A model generated the notes under the pieces. That model had not been told where the DNA came from and made no database searches. It worked only from the letters and a program-made list of their open reading frames with translations. From Paraimprobicoccus trichonymphae (lineage in GTDB: Bacteria > Bacillota > Clostridia > Oscillospirales > Acutalibacteraceae): a stretch of 64,000 nucleotides of DNA. The stretch covers positions 1,212,970 to 1,276,969 of the forward strand of contig AP027925.1 in assembly GCA_036322875.1 (NCBI GenBank), written 5' to 3'. Positions 63,633 through 64,000 of the stretch are shown piece by piece (within the stretch, counting starts at the first letter, position 1; each line of letters opens with the position of its first letter). Position numbers and translations under genes: made by a program.

Positions 63633-63664
63633 GAAAGGTGGAAAGGTGGAAAGGTGGAAAGGTG
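63633..63664 (+). repeat. Four tandem copies of the octamer GAAAGGTG at the start of spoIIAA
   Basis: Units lie at 63633-63640, 63641-63648, 63649-63656 and 63657-63664. Each holds a ribosome-site-like AAAGGTG and ends in a possible GTG start codon. The last GTG (63662-63664) is in frame with spoIIAA and is served by the AAAGGTG of the unit before it. Because 8 is not a multiple of 3, a change in copy number would alter the spacing and frame of the extra GTGs but always leave one functional pair. Confidence 0.85.
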
Positions 63665-64000
63665 ATTTTTGAAAATGAAACTTCAAATCTGAATGTTGGT
63701 CAAGTTTTTTTGAATTTCAAAAAAGAAACTCTTTTGGTTGGAATAAATGGAGATATTGATCATCATACGGCTCAAGGTATAAGAGAACAAATAGATGAAA
63801 GTATAAACTCAAATCTTCCAAAGTTGGTTTATATTGATTTGAAGAATGTAAGTTTTATGGATAGTTCAGGAATCGGTTTAATCATTGGTAGATTCAAATT
63901 AATAACTAATTTGAGTGGCAAATTAAAAGTTATTAACATACCAGAAAGATTACAAAGAATGATTAAACTTTCTGGCTTGTTGAAATTGGGAATTTTTTAA
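63662..64000 (+). CDS. spoIIAA: Anti-sigma F factor antagonist (SpoIIAA)
   Basis: About 112 residues, a STAS-domain protein. GDIDHHTAQGIREQID then VYIDLKNVSFMDSSGIGLII gives the DSSGIG motif, with the Ser that SpoIIAB phosphorylates. RLQRMIKLSGLLKLGIF ends the protein at the TAA in the last three bases of the window. It releases sigma F in the forespore when dephosphorylated. Start GTG 63662 is chosen because the typical homologue begins just after it. spoIIAB and sigF should follow outside the window. It suggests that sporulation genes are at least partly retained. Confidence 0.93.
   Translation: MIFENETSNLNVGQVFLNFKKETLLVGINGDIDHHTAQGIREQIDESINSNLPKLVYIDLKNVSFMDSSGIGLIIGRFKLITNLSGKLKVINIPERLQRMIKLSGLLKLGIF

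Overview
This 64 kb window is very AT-rich and carries low-GC Gram-positive (Clostridia-type) genes: nrdD/nrdG, clpP-clpX-lon, infC-rpmI-rplT, the dnaX-ebfC pair with a small SRP RNA upstream, and spoIIAA. Starts are often TTG or GTG after strong AGGAGG-like ribosome sites. Many genes are broken and several insertion-sequence families are decaying, so I infer a host-restricted, genome-degrading anaerobe, plausibly an intracellular or protist-associated symbiont. That lifestyle is inference; no host gene or 16S rRNA is present. I saw no tRNA and no CRISPR array.

Layout. 0-7.4 kb: end of ispF, a CDF metal exporter, three orphan baseplate/spike genes of a contractile injection particle, a Na+/alanine symporter, PduL and YajC. 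7.4-15 kb: a graveyard of IS5-type elements, an IS200/IS605 remnant, a truncated group II intron and broken small genes around an intact YugP-like protease and a GNAT acetyltransferase. 15-22.5 kb: alkD, a flavodoxin-fold reductase, a secreted coiled-coil protein, nrdG-nrdD, a YcxB-like protein and a hemolysin III-type membrane protein. 22.7-32 kb: an IS605 element, two related membrane-anchored coiled-coil proteins, and a giant GLUG-repeat surface protein split by one frameshift. 32-38 kb: hsdM remnant, then a C39-peptidase ABC exporter and its HlyD-like partner (NHLM bacteriocin-export type), degraded ORFs and a cysteine-rich double-glycine peptide. 38-50 kb: lon, clpX, clpP, cdd, rpiB, a ruined double-glycine peptide, a PLP lyase, infC-rpmI-rplT, a split TSUP transporter, mazF and prmC. 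51-57 kb: a duplicated DUF2442/DUF4160 module, Rpn and IS630 remnants, and a foreign-looking, GC-richer DUF917/hydantoinase pair now broken. 57-64 kb: ebfC, dnaX, SRP RNA, ferredoxin, murI, a cluster of double-glycine leader peptides and spoIIAA.

The most interesting theme is a dispersed peptide-secretion system. One C39 exporter pair sits at 33.0-35.8 kb. At least five precursors with a Gly-Gly leader junction, three intact and two ruined, lie at 37.3, 44.1, 62.0, 62.5 and 63.0 kb. Their mature parts differ completely: Cys-rich, two-CxxC zinc-ribbon-like, or single membrane helix. Two of the loci are preceded by copies of a dispersed intergenic element (hairpin, TTGACA, extended -10, conserved leader), which also occurs inside the rpmI-rplT operon and elsewhere. 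A second repeated promoter family is tied to starts of lipoprotein-like genes.
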